A stretch of DNA of 64,000 nt from Phytopseudomonas straminea (GTDB lineage Bacteria > Pseudomonadota > Gammaproteobacteria > Pseudomonadales > Pseudomonadaceae). Location of the stretch: assembly GCF_900112645.1 (NCBI RefSeq), contig NZ_FOMO01000012.1, forward strand, positions 1-64,000, written 5' to 3'. The notes beneath the pieces were generated by a model. The model saw only the letters and a program-made list of their open reading frames with translations. It ran no database searches and had not been told where the DNA came from. Shown piece by piece: positions 39,350-48,600 of the stretch; within the stretch, counting starts at the first letter, position 1, and every line of letters starts with the position of its first letter. Both the position numbers and the translations under genes were made by a program.

Positions 39350-40963
39350 ATGACCGAGCAAGAAGATCCCAGCCGCGACCGGCTCAAACAGCACTTCGCC
39401 CAACGGGTGATCAACCAAGCGCGCCAGGTTCTGGAAGTCTGGCAGCGCCTGCAACGCGCGGAGTGGAACGAGGCCGGCATGCATGAGCTGCAGGAAGCCG
39501 CACAGCTGCTGCAGCGTTACGCCGAGCGCTTCGAACAGGTCGAGCACCGCGAGCTGGGCAAGCGCATCGTCGCCTGTCTGAGCGTGGTGGACGCCAACCG
39601 TGGCCGCCTCAACAGCGAAGTGATCAGCGAACTCAACCAGTTGATGCAGCGCCTGTCGCGCACCGGCCTGCGCCACGGCGACCGCTTCGAGCACACCACC
39701 CTGCCGCCGCTGCGCAAGCCGGTGTACATCGCCCTGCAGCACCTGGAGCGCGCCGAGCGCCTGGCCCAGCAGCTGGAATTCTTCGGCATGAATGCCAAGC
39801 CGCTGGATACCGCCAACGCCTTTCGCGCCGCCATGCTCGAACGCCACCCGGCGGCTCTGGTCATGGAGATCGACTTCGCCGGGCCGGGCAACGGCCTGCA
39901 ACTGGCCCAGGCCGTGCAGGAAGGCCTGCAGGAAAAGATTCCGGTGCTGTTCTACAGCCACGAAGACACCGACACCCCGACCCGCCTGGCAGCCGTACGC
40001 GCCGGTGGGCGGGAATTCTTCACAGGTTCCATGGATGCCTCGAGCCTGCTGGAGCGCATCGAAGTGCTCACCCACGTCGCCCAGTACGAGCCCTACCGCG
40101 TGCTGATCGTCGACGACTCCCGCGCCCAGGCCACCCACACCGAGCGGGTGCTAAACAGCGCCGGCATCGTCACCCGCACCATCACCGAGCCGATCCAGGC
40201 GATGGACGAGCTGGCCGAGTTCCAGCCGGACCTGATCATCCTCGACATGTACATGCCAGCCTGCAACGGCACCGAGCTGGCCCAGGTGATCCGCCACAAC
40301 GACCGCTACGTCAGCGTGCCGATCATCTATCTGTCCGCCGAGGACGATCTGGACAAGCAGCTCGACGCCATGAGCGAAGGCGGCGACGATTTCCTCACCA
40401 AACCGATCAAACCACGCCACCTGATCGCCACGGTACGCAACCGCGCCGACCGCGCGCGCAGCCTCAAGGCGCGCATGGTGCGCGACAGCCTCACCGGTCT
40501 GTTCAACCACACCCACACCCTGCAGCTGCTCGAAGACGCGCGTTTCCGTGCCCAGCGCGACGAGCAGCCGCTGAGCTTCGCGATGATCGATATCGATTAC
40601 TTCAAGAAGGTCAACGACAACTATGGCCACCCCATGGGCGACCGGGTGATCAAGAGTCTGGCGCTGTTTCTCAAGCAGCGCCTGCGCAAGAGCGACTGCA
40701 TCGGCCGTTACGGCGGCGAGGAATTCGCCGTGGTGATGCCCAACACCGACGCCAAGACCGCCGCCAAGGTGCTGGACGACGTGCGTGCGCGCTTCGCCGA
40801 GATCCACTACCCCGCCCACCCGCATGACCTTAGTTGCACCTTCAGTTGCGGCATCGCCGAGCTGTTCGACAACCTGGACAGCAAACACCTGTCGCAACGC
40901 GCCGATGAGGCGCTGTACCGCGCCAAGAACGGCGGCCGCAACCGCGTTGAGGTCTACAGCTGA
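39350..40963 (+). CDS. gcbA: diguanylate cyclase response regulator GcbA (AdcA)
   Basis: Makes cyclic di-GMP and promotes the first stage of surface attachment in relatives. 537 residues: a helical N-terminus (1-110), a degenerate receiver-like domain (about 125-235, where LVMEIDF replaces the usual Asp motif), an intact receiver domain (LIVDDSRAQ; phospho-Asp in LIILDMYMPACNG), then a GGDEF domain. The catalytic motif is GGEEF near 454, and the inhibitory I-site RKSD lies five residues before it, so product feedback is expected. Neighbour order with ctpL and dsbD matches the gcbA locus. Confidence 0.9.
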   Translation: MTEQEDPSRDRLKQHFAQRVINQARQVLEVWQRLQRAEWNEAGMHELQEAAQLLQRYAERFEQVEHRELGKRIVACLSVVDANRGRLNSEVISELNQLMQRLSRTGLRHGDRFEHTTLPPLRKPVYIALQHLERAERLAQQLEFFGMNAKPLDTANAFRAAMLERHPAALVMEIDFAGPGNGLQLAQAVQEGLQEKIPVLFYSHEDTDTPTRLAAVRAGGREFFTGSMDASSLLERIEVLTHVAQYEPYRVLIVDDSRAQATHTERVLNSAGIVTRTITEPIQAMDELAEFQPDLIILDMYMPACNGTELAQVIRHNDRYVSVPIIYLSAEDDLDKQLDAMSEGGDDFLTKPIKPRHLIATVRNRADRARSLKARMVRDSLTGLFNHTHTLQLLEDARFRAQRDEQPLSFAMIDIDYFKKVNDNYGHPMGDRVIKSLALFLKQRLRKSDCIGRYGGEEFAVVMPNTDAKTAAKVLDDVRARFAEIHYPAHPHDLSCTFSCGIAELFDNLDSKHLSQRADEALYRAKNGGRNRVEVYS

Positions 40964-41017
40964 GAGGCGCCCGACGCCGGCAACCACCTATCGGTTCGCT
41001 GGCGTCAGTTTCGCGCC

Positions 41018-41051
41018 ACGTCACCTAGCTGTCACATGAGCGCAATAACGT
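41018..41051 (+). promoter_or_regulatory. ctpL: candidate PHO box and -10 of ctpL
   Basis: Two seven-base half-sites four bases apart, ACGTCAC-CTAG-CTGTCAC (41018-41035). The second matches the PHO half-site CTGTCAT at 6 of 7 positions, the first at 4 of 7. A weak -10 (TAACGT, 41046-41051) lies ten bases downstream, the spacing of PhoB-activated promoters. CtpL of P. aeruginosa is a phosphate-starvation chemoreceptor. Confidence 0.55.
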
Positions 41052-41111
41052 ACCGATCACTACGCACTGCATGGCGCAGTGCCAGCATCGATCGGACGTC
41101 AAATCAGCCCC

Positions 41112-43076
41112 ATGCGCCTCAAATCCCTCACCAACCTCAACACCCTCCTGCTGGTCGGCATCGGCATTGCCCTGGCCTGCACCCTGTGGTGGTCGCAGCG
41201 GGCACTGGAACGCCCCTATGTGCTGATGGAGCAGTACCTGGAACTCTCGCAACAATTCCAGCGCGAGGCCGCGGGCAACATTCTCGGCTACCTGGAAAAC
41301 GGCGATGCGTTGCGCCATAGCGCCGCGATTCAGAACCTCGACACACTGCAGGCAAAGGTCGATGAGCTGCCGGGTGATCTCGCCGGTGATCTGGGCGAAA
41401 GCCTGGGCGAGCTGAAGGCATTTGCCGCCGAGCAACTGCTCGCCGCCGGCAAGCTGTCCGGCGACCCGCAGGGGCTGCTGATCCAGGCCGAACGGGAGAT
41501 GGCTGATGCACTGGCAGGGCTCGCCCGCTACGCCGACGAAGGCCAGAGCGAAAGCGCGAGCGCCTACCGCGCGCCGCTGTTCGAGGCCTCGCAACATCTG
41601 GCCAGGCTCGCCCTGGCGCGCAGCAAGCTGGTCAGCAGCGGGCGCGCCGAACTGGCCGCCGACGTGGAGCGTGAAGTGCAGGCGCTGCAAGGCAAAGCCA
41701 AGGTGATCAGCGATCTGCCCCTGCTTGGCATCACCGCACAGGCGGCCTCGGGCAGTGATGCCTTCGCCTCCCTGATGGGTCTGGACAGTGACAGTCAGGC
41801 GAGCGAAGCCGAAGACCGTGGCGTCGCTCTCAAGCGCGATCTCGACAGCCTGCTGGGGCGCTATCCCGGCGAACTGACGCGCACCCGGACGCTGATCGAA
41901 CAGCGCGCACAGCTAACAGCCACCACCCGCGCCCGGCTGGATGCCGTGCAGCAGTCCTTTACCGCGCTTGAGCCCCAGGTCCGCGCCGAGCACGGGCGTA
42001 TCCAGGGCGAGGTGAGGCTGATCCTCGGCATCATGGTGGCGCTTATCCTGCTCATCGCGCTGATCATCGACACCCTGCAGCGCCGCTTGAGCCGTCTGCT
42101 CGAGCGTCTGGTGCCGGCGCTCTCGGCCTGGGCGGCCGGGGATTTCGCGGGCGAGATCCACCTGGCCACAAACACCCGTGAACTGCGTGACATCGAAGAG
42201 TCGCTCAATCGCCTGCGTCGCTATCTGGTCGAACTGGTGGGCACCATTCACCAGCACGCGGCCCAGGTCTCGGCGTCCAGCCATACCCTGGCCGACCTGA
42301 GCAGCGGCCTGCACGACGGCGCCGAGCGCCAGGCCAGCGATACCGCACAGATTCGTGATGCCTTGGGCGAGCTGGAGGCGACCATCCTGCAGGTGGCTGG
42401 CGATGCCAGCCAGACCGCCACCGCCGGCCGCGACGCCGACCGCGCCCTCGCCCAGGGCCAGCAGGTGATCGGCAATAGCCTTGCTGGCTTGCATGCACTG
42501 GTTGAGGAAGTACAGGGCAATGCCCAGGCCATCGAGCATCTGGCCACGGAAACCGCCACGATCGGCAGCGTACTGACGGTAATCCGCAGCATCGCCGAGC
42601 AAACCAACCTGCTGGCCCTCAACGCCGCCATCGAGGCGGCGCGGGCAGGTGAAGCGGGCCGCGGTTTTGCTGTGGTAGCGGACGAGGTGCGCTCGCTGTC
42701 GCTACGCACCAGCTCGGCCACCGCGCAGATTCAGGAGGTGATCAGCCGCCTGCAGCAAGCCGCCAACAACTCGGTGCAAGCCATGCGCAGCCAGGTCGAA
42801 CATGCCGAAGCGACCGCCGACCAGGCCCGCACTGCCGATGGCGCTCTGGACGAGATCGTCGGCGCCATCGGCACCATCGCCAGCATGGCTGCGCGCATCG
42901 CCGAGGCAACGGCCTACCAGGGCAGCGCCGTCAGCGAGATCCGCGACCACAGCGAGCGTATCTATCGACTGGGTGGCGACAACCTGCAACGCATCGGCCA
43001 GGGCCGCGCGCAGAGCGTCGAGTTGCAAGCGCTGAGCGGCCAGCTGGATCAGGCGGTGCAGGCGTTTCGGGTGTAA
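41112..43076 (+). CDS. ctpL: methyl-accepting chemotaxis protein CtpL
   Basis: A 654-residue chemoreceptor. Transmembrane helix 1 (LLLVGIGIALACTLWWS), a long all-helical periplasmic sensor of about 270 residues, helix 2 (LILGIMVALILLIALIIDTL), HAMP, then the signalling domain with the conserved hairpin tip IRSIAEQTNLLALNAAIEAARAGEAGRGFAVVADEVRSL. The sensor's helical, two-bundle character matches the HBM class. There is no CheR-docking pentapeptide at the C-terminus (ends AFRV). Relatives respond to low phosphate. The ATG at 41112 opens the first helix. Confidence 0.88.
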   Translation: MRLKSLTNLNTLLLVGIGIALACTLWWSQRALERPYVLMEQYLELSQQFQREAAGNILGYLENGDALRHSAAIQNLDTLQAKVDELPGDLAGDLGESLGELKAFAAEQLLAAGKLSGDPQGLLIQAEREMADALAGLARYADEGQSESASAYRAPLFEASQHLARLALARSKLVSSGRAELAADVEREVQALQGKAKVISDLPLLGITAQAASGSDAFASLMGLDSDSQASEAEDRGVALKRDLDSLLGRYPGELTRTRTLIEQRAQLTATTRARLDAVQQSFTALEPQVRAEHGRIQGEVRLILGIMVALILLIALIIDTLQRRLSRLLERLVPALSAWAAGDFAGEIHLATNTRELRDIEESLNRLRRYLVELVGTIHQHAAQVSASSHTLADLSSGLHDGAERQASDTAQIRDALGELEATILQVAGDASQTATAGRDADRALAQGQQVIGNSLAGLHALVEEVQGNAQAIEHLATETATIGSVLTVIRSIAEQTNLLALNAAIEAARAGEAGRGFAVVADEVRSLSLRTSSATAQIQEVISRLQQAANNSVQAMRSQVEHAEATADQARTADGALDEIVGAIGTIASMAARIAEATAYQGSAVSEIRDHSERIYRLGGDNLQRIGQGRAQSVELQALSGQLDQAVQAFRV

Positions 43077-43530
43077 ACAACACGTTTCTACCCTATAGGA
43101 TGGGTGCTAACCCATCAAAAGCGCCTTAATCCGATCTGATAGCGGATGAGGACGCCCAGCCAGTAGGACGGGTCGAGCCGAGCAGACGAAATCCATCAAT
43201 GGTGATTTCGATGGGTTTCACCCATCCTACGCCTCAGCTACGTAGGGTGGATCGGGGCGCGTAGCCGACGCTCTTTTCATCCACCATTGCGATCGAAGAA
43301 CTGTAGTCGGGTAAAGCGTCGTCTACCCTAGGAACTGTCGTGTGAGCGCGCCATGCGCGCGAATCGCAGCACCTGCGCATGACGGCAGCCGCCCCACGCG
43401 GCCTTGTGTCGCAGCAATCGCCCCTGAGGCGCGCAATATCAACCCGCCGCAATGGCCACTTACTGCGCCGCCCATGGCACAGCGCGCCGGCTCCGTTATC
43501 ATGGCGCGATCAATGCCCCACGAGATGCCC
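43077..43530. other. repeat-rich intergenic region upstream of dsbD
   Basis: About 454 bases. It holds AGGATGGGT (43097-43105) mirrored by ACCCATCCTAC (43220-43230), then a GTAGGGTGGAT...ATCCACC module (43241-43290). The reading frame here that runs into dsbD is not coding before the signal peptide. Confidence 0.45.
43241..43294. repeat. intergenic GTAGGGTGGAT...ATCCACC repeat
   Basis: CGTAGGGTGGATCGGGGCGC...CGCTCTTTTCATCCACC followed by ATTGCGATCG. It is nearly identical to 3004-3055 over its whole length, including the ATTGCGAT tail. Confidence 0.75.
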
Positions 43531-45303
43531 ATGCCACGTCTTATCTGCCTGCTGCTGTTGCTCGTCGTCCTGCCTGCCGGCGCCGGGGTGTTCGACAGCC
43601 GCCCGAATGCCGCGCCACTGGGTCAGGCGCTGAATAACAGCGCCGACTTCCTGCCGGTACGCGAGGCCTTCAAGCTCAGCCTGGTCGAGAGCTCGCCGAC
43701 ATCGGCGAAGGTGCGCTTCGTTGCGGCCGAGGGCTATTACCTGTATCGCCACCAGTTCAAGTTCAAGGTCGAACCGGCTGAGCTGGCCGGCAAGCCCGTC
43801 GAGGTGCCGGAAGGCCTGCACAAGAACGATCAGTACTTCGGTGATGTGCAGGTGTTCTACGAAGTGCTGGATGTCGACATCCCGCTGAACAACCCGGACG
43901 ACAAGCCGCTCAACCTCGCCGTCACCTACCAGGGCTGCGCCGACAAGGGGCTGTGCTATCCGCCGGAAACCGAAACGCTGGCGATCAATGGCGGCGTTGC
44001 AGCCCAGGCCGACAGCACCAGCGCTCCCGCTAGCGGCAAAACCACCTGGAGTTGGACCGACCTGGCACTGATGTTCGCCGCCGGCCTGACCCTGACCTTC
44101 ACGCCCTGCGTGCTGCCCATGCTGCCGATCCTCTCCGGTGTGGTGCTGCGCGGCCGGCCGAGCAAGGGCCGCGGCCTGGTGCTGTCGCTGGCCTACGTGC
44201 TGCCGATGGCCGCCTGCTACGCCGCGCTCGGTGCGCTGATGGGGTTGTTCGGCGCCAAGCTCAACCTGCAGGCCATGCTGCAATCACCGTGGATCTTGGT
44301 GCCCTTCGCGCTGTTCTTCGCGCTGTTCGCGGTGGCCATGTTCGGCGTCTTCGAACTGCGCCTGCCGGCATTCATTCGTGAACGCTTGGATCGCAAGGCC
44401 GCGCAGACCCAGGGCGGCACCATCGCCGGCGCGGCGACGCTGGGCGTGCTGTCCAGCCTGATCGTTTCGCCGTGCATCACCGCGCCCTTCACCGCGCTGC
44501 TTCTCTATATCAGCAGTACCGGCGATGCCGCCGGCGGCGCCCTGCAGCTGTTCGCCCTGGGCCTGGGCATGGGTACGCCGCTGGTGATCTTCGCCGCCGG
44601 CGGCGGTGCCCTGCTGCCTAAGTCCGGCACCTGGATGGTCGCCGTGCGCAACGCCTTTGGCGTGATGCTGCTGGGCGTTTCGGTCTGGCTGCTGGAGCGC
44701 GTATTGCCGGGGCAGATTTCCCTGGCGCTTTGGGGCCTGCTGGCTGCAGGCGTTGCGCTGTTTCTCGGCGCCCTGGAATTCAACGCTAAAGATGCTCGCG
44801 GCAAGCTCGCCCAACTGCTCGGCCTGGCGCTGCTGGTCTACGCCCTGGCCGCCTGGACGGGCGCCCTGAAGGGCAACGACGATCCCCTGCAGCCCCTCGC
44901 CGGCGGTATCGCCAGCGCTCAGTCGAGCGCCTCCGGTAGCTGGCAGACGGTCAGCACACCCGCCGAACTGGACGCCGCGCTGGCCCAGGCCAAGAACGAC
45001 GGCCAGCCGCTGCTGCTCGACTGGTACGCCGACTGGTGCATCAGCTGCAAGAAGATCGAGCGCGAAGTATTCAATTCCCCGCAGATCGGCCCGCAACTGG
45101 CTGACTATCACCTGCTGCGGTTCGACATGACCGACAGCACCGCTGCCCAGCGCGCGCTGCTGGATCGCTACGGGCTGTTCGGGCCACCGGCGATCCAGTT
45201 GTTCGCCGCCAACGGGCAGGAAATGCATGACTTGCGAGTCATCGGCGAAATCGATGCGGCAGGCTTTGCCGAGCGTCTGAACGGCGCGCGAGAACGATTC
45301 TAG
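43531..45303 (+). CDS. dsbD: protein-disulfide reductase DsbD
   Basis: Moves electrons from cytoplasmic thioredoxin across the inner membrane to periplasmic disulfides. About 590 residues in three parts: an N-terminal periplasmic domain (CADKGLCYPPETE), a membrane domain with the paired cysteines in FTPCVLPMLPIL and VSPCITAPFTALL, and a C-terminal thioredoxin-like domain (DWYADWCISCKKIE). The start could be 43513, 43525 or 43531; I chose 43531 because the signal peptide MPRLICLLLLLVVLPAGAG begins there. Confidence 0.92.
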   Translation: MPRLICLLLLLVVLPAGAGVFDSRPNAAPLGQALNNSADFLPVREAFKLSLVESSPTSAKVRFVAAEGYYLYRHQFKFKVEPAELAGKPVEVPEGLHKNDQYFGDVQVFYEVLDVDIPLNNPDDKPLNLAVTYQGCADKGLCYPPETETLAINGGVAAQADSTSAPASGKTTWSWTDLALMFAAGLTLTFTPCVLPMLPILSGVVLRGRPSKGRGLVLSLAYVLPMAACYAALGALMGLFGAKLNLQAMLQSPWILVPFALFFALFAVAMFGVFELRLPAFIRERLDRKAAQTQGGTIAGAATLGVLSSLIVSPCITAPFTALLLYISSTGDAAGGALQLFALGLGMGTPLVIFAAGGGALLPKSGTWMVAVRNAFGVMLLGVSVWLLERVLPGQISLALWGLLAAGVALFLGALEFNAKDARGKLAQLLGLALLVYALAAWTGALKGNDDPLQPLAGGIASAQSSASGSWQTVSTPAELDAALAQAKNDGQPLLLDWYADWCISCKKIEREVFNSPQIGPQLADYHLLRFDMTDSTAAQRALLDRYGLFGPPAIQLFAANGQEMHDLRVIGEIDAAGFAERLNGARERF

Positions 45304-45423
45304 GAAACTCGGTCACATATTCAGCCAACCCTGCATGGATCGTGCTGACTACTCCCAAAAACTGGACAGCCCTACGGCACTTCTGGCAGAGTCCGCGCAG
45401 CTAAAAAGAAGGAAGCCCGGATC

Positions 45424-45873
45424 ATGTCGACGCTGCTGGTTTTGCACGGCCCCAATTTGAACCTGCTCGGCACCCGAGAGCCCGGCACCTATGGCGCCAC
45501 CACGCTCGAACAGATCAACCTCGACCTGGAACAGCGTGCCCGCGAAGCCGGCCATCATCTGCTGCACCTGCAGAGCAACGCCGAGTACGAACTGATCGAA
45601 CGCATCCACGCCGCCCGCGGCGAAGGCGTCGACTTCATCATCATCAACCCGGCAGCCTTCACCCACACCAGCGTCGCATTACGTGACGCATTGCTGGCGG
45701 TGAGCATCCCATTCATCGAGGTGCACCTGTCCAACGTGCACAAGCGTGAGCCTTTCCGGCACCACTCCTACTTCTCCGACGTGGCGGTAGGCGTGATCTG
45801 CGGGCTCGGCGCCAGCGGTTATCGGCTGGCGCTCGACGCGGCCCTGGAAAACCTGGCGAGCAAAAACACCTGA
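45424..45873 (+). CDS. aroQ: type II 3-dehydroquinate dehydratase
   Basis: Third step of the shikimate pathway, making aromatic amino-acid precursors. 149 residues, normal for the type II enzyme. GPNLNLLGTREPGTYG (active-site loop with Arg and Tyr), QSNAEYELIERIH, NPAAFTHTSVALRDAL and the closing HLSNVHKREPFRHHSYFSDVA are all conserved. AAGAAGGAAG lies upstream. It precedes accB, with the order conserved in Pseudomonas. Confidence 0.96.
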   Translation: MSTLLVLHGPNLNLLGTREPGTYGATTLEQINLDLEQRAREAGHHLLHLQSNAEYELIERIHAARGEGVDFIIINPAAFTHTSVALRDALLAVSIPFIEVHLSNVHKREPFRHHSYFSDVAVGVICGLGASGYRLALDAALENLASKNT

Positions 45874-45945
45874 AACCGACGCCACGCAGCGGCGGTTCTT
45901 TCATACAACTTGAACGACCCTGACCAGACTGGGAGTTGAACACCT

Positions 45946-46398
45946 ATGGATATTCGCAAAGTCAAAAAACTGATCGAACTGCTGGAAGAGTCCGGCATCG
46001 ACGAGCTGGAAATCAAAGAGGGCGAAGAGTCCGTGCGCATCAGCCGTCATGGCAAGCAACCGGCTTACGCCCAACCGACCTACGCACCGGCGCCTGCTCC
46101 GGTCGCTGCCGCCGCTCCGGTAGCCGCTGCCGCTGAAGCTGCTCCGGCCGCTGCCAAGCTGAACGGCACCGTGGTGCGCTCGCCAATGGTCGGTACCTTC
46201 TACCGCGCCGCTTCGCCAACTTCGGCCAACTTCGTTGAAGTCGGTTCGACCGTGAAGAAAGGCGACATCCTCTGCATCGTCGAAGCGATGAAGATGATGA
46301 ACCACATCGAGGCCGAAACCAGCGGCACGATCGAATCCATCCTGGGCGAGAACGGCCAGCCGGTGGAATACGATCAACCGCTGTTCACCATCGTCTGA
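45946..46398 (+). CDS. accB: biotin carboxyl carrier protein of acetyl-CoA carboxylase
   Basis: 150 residues. An N-terminal helical region (1-39) is followed by a flexible Ala/Pro linker (about 40-70) and the biotinyl domain. The biotinylated lysine is K116 in EAMKMMNH. It carries carboxybiotin between AccC and the carboxyltransferase in fatty-acid synthesis. Followed after 17 bases by accC in one operon. Confidence 0.97.
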   Translation: MDIRKVKKLIELLEESGIDELEIKEGEESVRISRHGKQPAYAQPTYAPAPAPVAAAAPVAAAAEAAPAAAKLNGTVVRSPMVGTFYRAASPTSANFVEVGSTVKKGDILCIVEAMKMMNHIEAETSGTIESILGENGQPVEYDQPLFTIV

Positions 46399-46415
46399 TG
46401 CACGGGGAACCCGTA

Positions 46416-47771
46416 ATGCAGAAGCTGGAAAAAGTTCTGATCGCCAACCGCGGCGAGATCGCCCTGCGCATCCTGCGTGCCTGCAAGGAGCTGGGCATCA
46501 AGACCGTGGCCGTGCACTCCACTGCCGACCGCGAGCTGATGCACCTGGCCCTGGCTGACGAGTCCGTATGCATCGGCCCGGCGCCGGGCAACCTGTCGTA
46601 CCTGAACATCCCGGCCATCATCAGCGCCGCGGAAGTCACCGGTGCCACCGCCATCCACCCTGGCTACGGCTTCCTCGCGGAAAACGCCGACTTCGCCGAG
46701 CAGGTGGAAAACTCCGGGTTCGCCTTCATCGGCCCGAAAGCCGACACCATCCGCCTGATGGGTGACAAGGTGTCCGCCAAGGACGCCATGATCAAGGCCG
46801 GCGTACCGGTGGTTCCAGGCTCCGACGGCCCGCTGCCGGAAGATGAGGCAGAAGCCCTGCGCATCGCCCGTGAAGTCGGCTACCCGGTGATCATCAAGGC
46901 CGCCGGTGGCGGTGGTGGTCGCGGCATGCGCGTGGTGTGGAAGGAAGAGGACCTGATCAAGTCGGCCAAGCTGACCCGCACCGAAGCCGGTGCCGCGTTC
47001 GGCAACCCGATGGTCTATCTGGAGAAGTTCCTCGGCAACCCGCGCCACGTGGAAGTCCAGGTACTGTCCGACGGCCAGGGCAACGCCATCCACCTGTACG
47101 ACCGCGACTGCTCGCTGCAGCGCCGTCACCAGAAGGTGCTGGAAGAAGCCCCGGCGCCGCTGATCGACGAGAAGGCCCGCGCCGAAGTGCTCAAGCGCTG
47201 CGTCGATGCCTGCATCGAGATCGGCTACCGCGGTGCCGGTACCTTCGAGTTCCTCTATGAAGACGGTCGTTTCTACTTCATCGAGATGAACACCCGCGTC
47301 CAGGTCGAGCACCCGGTTACCGAAATGGTCACCGGCATCGACATCGTCAAGGAGATGCTCAGCATCGCCGCGGGCAACAAGCTGTCGTACAAGCAGGAAG
47401 ACATCAAGCTCCTGGGCCACGCCCTGGAGTGCCGCATCAACGCCGAAGACCCGGACAACTTCATGCCCTGCCCCGGCAAGGTGAAGCACTTCCACGCTCC
47501 GGGCGGTTTCGGTGTGCGCGTCGACTCGCACCTGTACAGCGGCTACTCGGTGCCGCCGAACTACGACTCGCTGATCGGCAAGCTGATCACCTACGGCGTG
47601 ACCCGCGACGAGGCCATGGCCCGCATGCGCAACGCCCTGGACGAGATCGTCGTCGACGGTATCAAGACCAACGTGCCGCTGCACCGCGACCTGGTTCGCG
47701 ACAAGGGTTTCTGTCAGGGTGGGATCAACATCCACTACCTGGAAAAGAAACTGGGCATGGACAAGCACTAA
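46416..47771 (+). CDS. accC: biotin carboxylase of acetyl-CoA carboxylase
   Basis: Carboxylates the biotin on AccB using ATP and bicarbonate. 451 residues. The N-terminus is LIANRGEIALRIL. The ATP-grasp glycine loop is KAAGGGGGRGMRVV, and the active-site region is FIEMNTRVQVEHPVTEMVTGID. The ATG at 46416 (MQKLEKVLIAN) is used; an in-frame ATG 18 bases earlier overlaps the accB stop. A strong terminator follows. Confidence 0.97.
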   Translation: MQKLEKVLIANRGEIALRILRACKELGIKTVAVHSTADRELMHLALADESVCIGPAPGNLSYLNIPAIISAAEVTGATAIHPGYGFLAENADFAEQVENSGFAFIGPKADTIRLMGDKVSAKDAMIKAGVPVVPGSDGPLPEDEAEALRIAREVGYPVIIKAAGGGGGRGMRVVWKEEDLIKSAKLTRTEAGAAFGNPMVYLEKFLGNPRHVEVQVLSDGQGNAIHLYDRDCSLQRRHQKVLEEAPAPLIDEKARAEVLKRCVDACIEIGYRGAGTFEFLYEDGRFYFIEMNTRVQVEHPVTEMVTGIDIVKEMLSIAAGNKLSYKQEDIKLLGHALECRINAEDPDNFMPCPGKVKHFHAPGGFGVRVDSHLYSGYSVPPNYDSLIGKLITYGVTRDEAMARMRNALDEIVVDGIKTNVPLHRDLVRDKGFCQGGINIHYLEKKLGMDKH

Positions 47772-47787
47772 GCGCGTCCGGCACCAC

Positions 47788-47819
47788 AAAAGGGGAGCGG
47801 CCAAGGCCGCTCCCCTTTT
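47788..47819 (+). terminator. rho-independent terminator of accBC
   Basis: AAAAGGGGAGCGGCC, loop AA, then GGCCGCTCCCCTTTT: a 15-base perfect stem ending in a T-run, 17 bases after the accC stop. Confidence 0.92.
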
Positions 47820-47847
47820 GCATTTAAAGCCCTTTAAAGGAGGCGAA

Positions 47848-48534
47848 ATGAACGGATCATCCCAGGCCAGCCAAACGCCCGAGGCGCGCAAACAGGCCTC
47901 CATCGCCCGCCTCAAGGCGGCCGGCATCCCCTATATCGAGCACCTGCCCTGCATCGAGAGCGCCAGCGAAGTGCGCGTGCGCAGCGCCGAGGAAATTGCC
48001 CGCCGCGCCATCGCCTGCCTGATCGCCATCCAGGCAGCCTGCGACCGCCAGGCCGGCCAGTACACCCCGGACACTGCTCGCTGGTGCCAGGACTTGCTGG
48101 AGCAGTACGGCATCAATGGGCTGACGCCCAATGAAGTGCGCATCCTCAGCAACGGGGGTGGCGAGCAGGATGTCGTCAACATGGTCTGGAAGTACGAAGC
48201 CTACTGGGTGCTGCTGTGGGCGCTGGGCGTGGTAGAGGAGCTGGATTTCCCGGACCACGCCATCGACTGCGACTTCGCTATCCAGGCCGTGGCCCAACAC
48301 CAGGACTTCGCTGCCTTCATGGCGCAGACGAAAATGCGCGACATCGCCAGCATCCTCGACGAAGCCGACCTGATCTACCACTACCACTGGGCCTGCGTGG
48401 ACGCCCGCCTCAAGCAGGCGCCGATGCCCGCCGGCCTCAACTCCAGCGTAGTCATGGAGCGCCACGCGGCCTTAAACTGGCTTATCGACAACGACGGCCA
48501 GGACGACTGGGACAACCCGGACGTCAGCACCTGA
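47848..48534 (+). CDS. DUF4272 protein
   Basis: 228 residues, soluble, with no signal or membrane segment. The DUF4272 pattern includes RKQASIARLKAAGIPYIEHLPCI near the start and the WKYEAYWVLLWALG region in the middle. The C-terminal part ends in VMERHAALNWLIDNDGQDDWDN. Function unknown. It has an excellent AAAGGAGG ribosome-binding site and begins directly after the accBC terminator, 66 bases before prmA. Confidence 0.82.
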   Translation: MNGSSQASQTPEARKQASIARLKAAGIPYIEHLPCIESASEVRVRSAEEIARRAIACLIAIQAACDRQAGQYTPDTARWCQDLLEQYGINGLTPNEVRILSNGGGEQDVVNMVWKYEAYWVLLWALGVVEELDFPDHAIDCDFAIQAVAQHQDFAAFMAQTKMRDIASILDEADLIYHYHWACVDARLKQAPMPAGLNSSVVMERHAALNWLIDNDGQDDWDNPDVST

Positions 48535-48600
48535 ACCCGCCCGCGACTATCATCTGCCGCCGCCAGCCCTGCGCTTGCGGCCGCCCCACCGGAGCTTCCC

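Noticed and set aside
46374..47927. 517-codon open frame opposite accB-accC
   Set aside because: Antisense shadow of accC; lacks its own ribosome-binding site and spans the accBC terminator.
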